Shown here: one piece after another, positions 4,662 through 7,717 of the stretch
How the letters are laid out: every line of letters starts with the position of its first letter
Numbering within the stretch: the first letter of the stretch is position 1
From: Promethearchaeota archaeon
Lineage (GTDB): Archaea > Asgardarchaeota > Lokiarchaeia > Sigynarchaeales > SOKP01
Length of the DNA stretch: 7,717 nucleotides
Direction: 5' to 3'
NCBI GenBank assembly: GCA_014729315.1
Contig: WJKD01000509.1
Coordinates: 1-7,717 of the forward strand
Notes under the pieces: generated by a model
Database searches by the model: none
What the model was told of the DNA's origin: nothing
Seen by the model: only the letters and a program-made list of their open reading frames with translations
Program-made: the position numbers and the translations under genes

Positions 4662-5773
4662 TAACGATTCTTTAAAAAAAGAGCATACACTTTTTCAAGT
4701 TTTTTACCCACTTCGTTCCATGTGTAGCGTTTAATATATTCTTGCGCTTTACTTATCAGCTTATTTCTTTTATCTTCATTATTAATGAGTGAAATTATAG
4801 TCTCAGAAAGAAGTCTGGGATTATTTGGAACTACATATATAGCGTTATCTCCTAATATTTCCTTATAAGCTCTTAAAGAGGAACAAATGACGGGTGTACC
4901 GCAAGCTATAGCTTCAATCGGGGTTAAACCAAAACCTTCAGAGGCAGAAGAATATGTGACGAAGACATCGCCCATAGTATAGTAAACAGGAATCTTTTCG
5001 TCATCTATATGTCCTATAAAATGAATGTCTTTATATTCAGTTTTCCACTGATGATATATTTTTTCCATGCTAAAATCGGGTTTTCCCCCAATCACTAAGT
5101 TTAAATTAGAGATTTTTTTCTTAGCTAGATTATATGCTTCAATTATATCCTCTACTCCTTTATAATGAGCAATCCTTCCAATATAAATAATGGTTGGTCC
5201 TTCTATACGAAGTTTTTTTTTCAATTTTCGTGCCTCAACGGGATAGGGCTTGAATTTTTCTTCAATGGCTGAATATAGGTTAAATATTTGATGGACGTTT
5301 ATGTCCGGGATATAATGCTTTAGTTGCTTTCTTATTGTGTTTGAACAAGTAGTAATTATATGAGATCTTCTTGCAATAAATTTGATTATATATTTTTCAA
5401 TAGGTATTAAAGTAAACCTAGTTTCAAAAGGACCTAAGTCGTGAATAGTAGAAATAAATCTATTATATTTAGAAAAAACAATTGGAAATGCTCCTTTCGG
5501 TCCATTACCATGAACAATATCAAAATCTCTTCTTCCTAGTTCTTTAATAACCTTTAAAACAAACTGAGGAAACCACAAAAACCGTTGCTTGAAAAAATTT
5601 AGCTGCTTGATGCTTGGGTCTTCTAATTCATAATTCCATTTTCCCGTTAGCAAAAGAACACGATGTCCCCGTTTTTTTAAGTATTTAAAAATACCTTTAA
5701 AAAATTTTGATGCTCCGTCTTGGAAGTCTGGAGGAACGCCTGGAGTGATCAAGCATATGTTCATTTTTTTCAT
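4658..5773 (-). CDS. glycosyltransferase, GT4-type (GT-B fold)
   Basis: Transfers a sugar from an activated donor, most likely a nucleotide sugar, to a lipid, glycan or protein acceptor at the inner face of the membrane. Donor and acceptor cannot be read from sequence. The 371 residues form two Rossmann-like domains. The N-terminal one begins MNICLITPGVPPDFQDGAS (4-22), with a later HDLGPFE (111-117). The C-terminal one carries YIGRIAHYKGVEDIIEA (197-213), with Arg200 and Lys205 in the donor phosphate position, and IGGKPDF (228-234). The EX7E motif is Glu279 to Glu287 in ASEGFGLTPIEAIACGTPV. No signal peptide or membrane helix is seen. ATG 5773 is used, but ATG 5764 (Met4) is equally possible because neither has a clear Shine-Dalgarno. 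It lies 64 bases after the DUF167 gene on the same strand, and no other glycan gene is nearby. Confidence 0.9.
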   Translation of the reverse strand: MKKMNICLITPGVPPDFQDGASKFFKGIFKYLKKRGHRVLLLTGKWNYELEDPSIKQLNFFKQRFLWFPQFVLKVIKELGRRDFDIVHGNGPKGAFPIVFSKYNRFISTIHDLGPFETRFTLIPIEKYIIKFIARRSHIITTCSNTIRKQLKHYIPDINVHQIFNLYSAIEEKFKPYPVEARKLKKKLRIEGPTIIYIGRIAHYKGVEDIIEAYNLAKKKISNLNLVIGGKPDFSMEKIYHQWKTEYKDIHFIGHIDDEKIPVYYTMGDVFVTYSSASEGFGLTPIEAIACGTPVICSSLRAYKEILGDNAIYVVPNNPRLLSETIISLINNEDKRNKLISKAQEYIKRYTWNEVGKKLEKVYALFLKNRY

Positions 5774-5837
5774 AATTTAAGTTTTAATCTTGGATGTAAG
5801 TTAATATTCAAATTCAGTCTATTGATAGAGTTTTTAC

Positions 5838-6131
5838 TTATTTTATAAGATTATTTAAAATTTGTTTTTCCTCAAATTCTCTATCCAATATAAGTTCAAT
5901 TCTTTTGGTACTGCTTTTTAATCCAGAAACAATAAATATTTGATTCGAAGAGATATTAAGTCTTTTTTTAAACAGCTTAATTAATTCTTTGTTTGCTTTG
6001 TTTCTAATTGGTTTAGCGCGAAGATATACCAATAGATTACGTGGTTCTTTTTTTATTTTTTGTTTCTTAGAATTTGTTTTTACCTTAACTGTAAGAATTA
6101 TTTCATGCTCAGATTTTTTTTGAATGCACAT
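5838..6131 (-). CDS. DUF167/YggU-family protein
   Basis: A small protein of unknown biochemical function found in all three domains. The 97 residues match the family length of about 100. The family pattern is complete: TVKVKTNSKKQKI (14-26), LLVYLRAKPIRNKANKELIKL as a segment at 33-53 with the usual A-P-x-x-x-K-A-N core, KKRLNI (55-60), and IFIVSGLKSSTKRIELI across 65-81. The lysine-rich composition is compatible with nucleic acid binding, but this is inference. It sits 45 bases downstream of the DHH nuclease gene, start to stop, and may share its transcript. ATG 6131 is the first in-frame ATG, with no clear ribosome binding site. Confidence 0.85.
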   Translation of the reverse strand: MCIQKKSEHEIILTVKVKTNSKKQKIKKEPRNLLVYLRAKPIRNKANKELIKLFKKRLNISSNQIFIVSGLKSSTKRIELILDREFEEKQILNNLIK

Positions 6132-6160
6132 TAGCGACTCAATAAGAATTAGATTAGTTT

Positions 6161-6174
6161 AGTATAATTATACT
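6161..6174 (-). repeat. 14-bp perfect palindrome between DHH and DUF167 genes
   Basis: AGTATAATTATACT equals its own reverse complement and begins two bases after the DHH stop codon. It is AT-only apart from its ends, so a hairpin would be weak. It contains a TATA-like core centred 36 bases before the DUF167 ATG, so it could be a promoter or a regulator site. A chance palindrome in AT-rich DNA is also possible. Confidence 0.35.
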
Positions 6175-6176
6175 CT

Positions 6177-7562
6177 TTATATATATTTTTGAATATTTTT
6201 TCTTAAACGGGCATATGAAGGTTTAGAAAGCCGTAATCCTCCCGCCAGTTTATGCCCACCACCCATTCCCCCTAGCTTTTCTTTTATCCTAGTGATAATT
6301 GTGTTTACTCCTATGTCGTCATTATTTTTTAAATATTTGCGGGAACATCTGATACTTAATTTAATTGTGTGGTTTTTCATTTCCTCTCCACCTAAAAAGA
6401 GGACTTTGTAAGGATCTAAAAGTTCGTTAACAACGCTAAAACTTGCAGTATCAGACCAATTGCTTGGTGGAATGTTATTATCTGCCTCTATAAAGATTGC
6501 TTTCTTAGTTTCATAACGAGGAAGATTTACTAGGGTTTTTAAATTCTTAGCTAAATTGAATATATACTCGTAATAAATCCCTTTTGCATAAAAGGTAGTT
6601 GAATTTCTCTGAATAATAGACACTGCAAGGTTAATGTTTTTAAAACACAATATATTTAAAAGTAAAGCATGTTCAAAAGCATATTTTAAAAGTCCTTCTT
6701 TTTTAGGTAATATTGCATAGTTGCCGAAACTAGTGAATTTAGCAGAATTTTGAATATTCGTAATTTGTTCTTGAGTTAATTCTTTAACTTTTTTATTAGG
6801 ATCAATTTTTAAGTTTTTTAAAAAGGGTTTGATGATTTTATCGTCTTCGCCCCCTAATCCTGGAATAAAAGGAAGGATGCTATATTTTAAGCCATTCTTA
6901 ACCGATTCGTGCATACTTCCAAATAATATCAAACCTTCTCTTTCTTCAATTAATTCCTCACTAATTAACTCTTCGTAGATCTCTCGATTAAAAGATTCCA
7001 ATTTGTCAGTTGATCTCAATGTGTCACCCGCTATCCCTATAATTGTTAGCCACCCTTGTTTCATTATGGACTTTTTAATTCTTTTAGCAAACATATAGGC
7101 CAAAGTAGCACCAGCGATGTGATCAAGACCATCAAAACCAGAAGTAGTGGGATTGACAAAAAGTAAATTTTCGGGCATATCTAAGCCTTTTACATCAATA
7201 TCTACTTCATGATGATCTAAAATAAAGAATTTTTCATTTCGGTTTTGTATTATAGGCAAGAGTTCTGAAAGATTGGAACCTACATCGGTAAAAATTAATG
7301 CTATTTTATTTGTTTCTATATCTTGATTCTTAGTAAGAATTCCATTTAAATAATGCGACCAAGAGACCGACCTGTTGTATATAAAATAATTAGATTTAAT
7401 TCCCATTTTGTAAAGTAAATATTGAATGATATGAAGTGAGCTAATCCCATCTGCATCATTGTGACTAATTGTAATTACTTTATTGAAATCGTGATCCAGA
7501 AAATACGCAACGGCATTCTCAAGATCTTCTATGAATTTACTTCGATCTGGCTTTTTAGTCAT
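6177..7562 (-). CDS. DHH-family phosphoesterase, archaeal RecJ/GAN-like nuclease
   Basis: Probable metal-dependent exonuclease of the archaeal RecJ/Cdc45 family. GAN members bind GINS at the replication fork, and others degrade single-stranded DNA or RNA. Numbering from GTG 7571 (464 residues), motif I is SHNDADG (36-42), motif II FTDVGS with Asp96, motif III DHHE (119-122) and motif IV GIAGD with Asp183. The C-terminal DHHA1 domain ends in GGMGGGHKLAGG (434-445). All metal-binding residues are present, so it should be active, unlike eukaryotic Cdc45. The length fits archaeal GAN. I prefer ATG 7562 (Met4) because GAAGTGAT lies just before it; GTG 7571 has no such site. The DUF167 gene follows after 45 bases. 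Archaeal homologues often sit beside the S15 ribosomal protein gene, and a short open tail upstream could not be matched to it. Whether it is GAN or another RecJ-like enzyme cannot be decided here. Confidence 0.88.
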   Translation of the reverse strand: MTKKPDRSKFIEDLENAVAYFLDHDFNKVITISHNDADGISSLHIIQYLLYKMGIKSNYFIYNRSVSWSHYLNGILTKNQDIETNKIALIFTDVGSNLSELLPIIQNRNEKFFILDHHEVDIDVKGLDMPENLLFVNPTTSGFDGLDHIAGATLAYMFAKRIKKSIMKQGWLTIIGIAGDTLRSTDKLESFNREIYEELISEELIEEREGLILFGSMHESVKNGLKYSILPFIPGLGGEDDKIIKPFLKNLKIDPNKKVKELTQEQITNIQNSAKFTSFGNYAILPKKEGLLKYAFEHALLLNILCFKNINLAVSIIQRNSTTFYAKGIYYEYIFNLAKNLKTLVNLPRYETKKAIFIEADNNIPPSNWSDTASFSVVNELLDPYKVLFLGGEEMKNHTIKLSIRCSRKYLKNNDDIGVNTIITRIKEKLGGMGGGHKLAGGLRLSKPSYARLRKNIQKYI

Positions 7563-7566
7563 TAGA

Positions 7567-7603
7567 ATCACTTCAATCGCTAATAAAAATTCATTTTTAA
7601 AAG
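7567..7603 (-). promoter_or_regulatory. candidate TATA box and ribosome binding site of the DHH gene
   Basis: On the minus strand CTTTTAAAAAT (7593-7603) is TATA-like, centred about 36 bases before ATG 7562. GAAGTGAT (7567-7574) matches the archaeal Shine-Dalgarno at seven of eight bases and ends four bases before that ATG. The arrangement resembles that of the eL22-like gene. The rest of the gap to 7648 is pyrimidine-rich on this strand and could end transcripts from upstream. Confidence 0.35.
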
Positions 7604-7648
7604 AGAAATAAACAAATTTTAAAAGAAAATCTATGAATATAAATATTA

Positions 7649-7717
7649 TTATTTGATGATTCTTCTACTTTTTTTATCAGTTAAAACATTAATCGTATTT
7701 ATTTTATAATGTATTAT
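7649..7717 (-). CDS. possible C-terminal tail of a gene entering from the right edge
   Basis: One minus-strand frame is open from the window edge for 22 codons and ends in TAA at 7649-7651. It reads IIHYKINTINV then LTDKKSRRIIK, a basic tail that looks protein-like. The other two frames stop within four codons. I do not recognise it, and it does not resemble the end of ribosomal protein S15, the common neighbour of archaeal RecJ-like genes. A chance open frame of this length is not rare in such DNA. Confidence 0.22.
   Translation of the reverse strand: MIHYKINTINVLTDKKSRRIIK

Noticed and set aside
6177..7562. Inactive Cdc45-like protein
   Set aside because: The DADG, DHH and motif IV aspartate residues are all retained, so a nuclease is expected.
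7572..7717. Structured RNA or repeat at the right end
   Set aside because: Only short AT runs such as TTTTAAAA are seen. Composition explains them, apart from the possible gene tail noted.

Overview
The window is an AT-rich stretch of an archaeal chromosome. The archaeal signature is consistent. It holds a form III RuBisCO with an eIF2B-family partner of the ribose-1,5-bisphosphate isomerase type, a TFS/RPB9-type two-ribbon transcription factor, an archaeal RecJ/GAN-like DHH nuclease, an archaeal-style CitG homologue, and TATA-box promoters. A 102-residue protein resembles ribosomal protein eL22, which is otherwise eukaryotic but has been reported in Asgard archaea (Lokiarchaeota). Together with the AT-rich DNA and the form III RuBisCO, this makes an Asgard (Lokiarchaeia-like) genome my best guess. 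That is an inference from protein content, not a phylogeny.

Left part (1-2763): a small conserved-looking zinc ribbon protein is followed on the same strand by the eIF2B-family isomerase. The isomerase converges on the RuBisCO gene on the opposite strand. Isomerase and RuBisCO would form the last two steps of the archaeal AMP (nucleoside) pathway, ribose-1,5-bisphosphate to ribulose-1,5-bisphosphate to two 3-phosphoglycerate. AMP phosphorylase, the first step, is not in the window. Both genes start with the same short leader, AGTGA-N-TATTC-ATGG.

Middle part (2764-4661): a 134-bp divergent promoter region separates RuBisCO from a rightward run of three genes: eL22-like protein, CitG-like protein (TTG start) and transcription factor S. 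The run mixes ribosome, cofactor chemistry and RNA polymerase fidelity. The CitG-like gene appears to have its own TATA box.

Right part (4658-7717): a leftward run of three genes: DHH nuclease, DUF167/YggU protein and a family 4-type glycosyltransferase. The glycosyltransferase meets the TFS gene tail to tail, with their stop codons overlapping in TTAA. Short open tails at both window edges may be the ends of neighbouring genes, but they are too short to identify.

Translation signals: several genes carry a GTGA or GTGAT Shine-Dalgarno variant a few bases before the start. Only TFS has a strong GGAGG type. No tRNA, rRNA, CRISPR array, insertion sequence or prophage feature was seen, and no gene-free stretch exceeds 300 bases.
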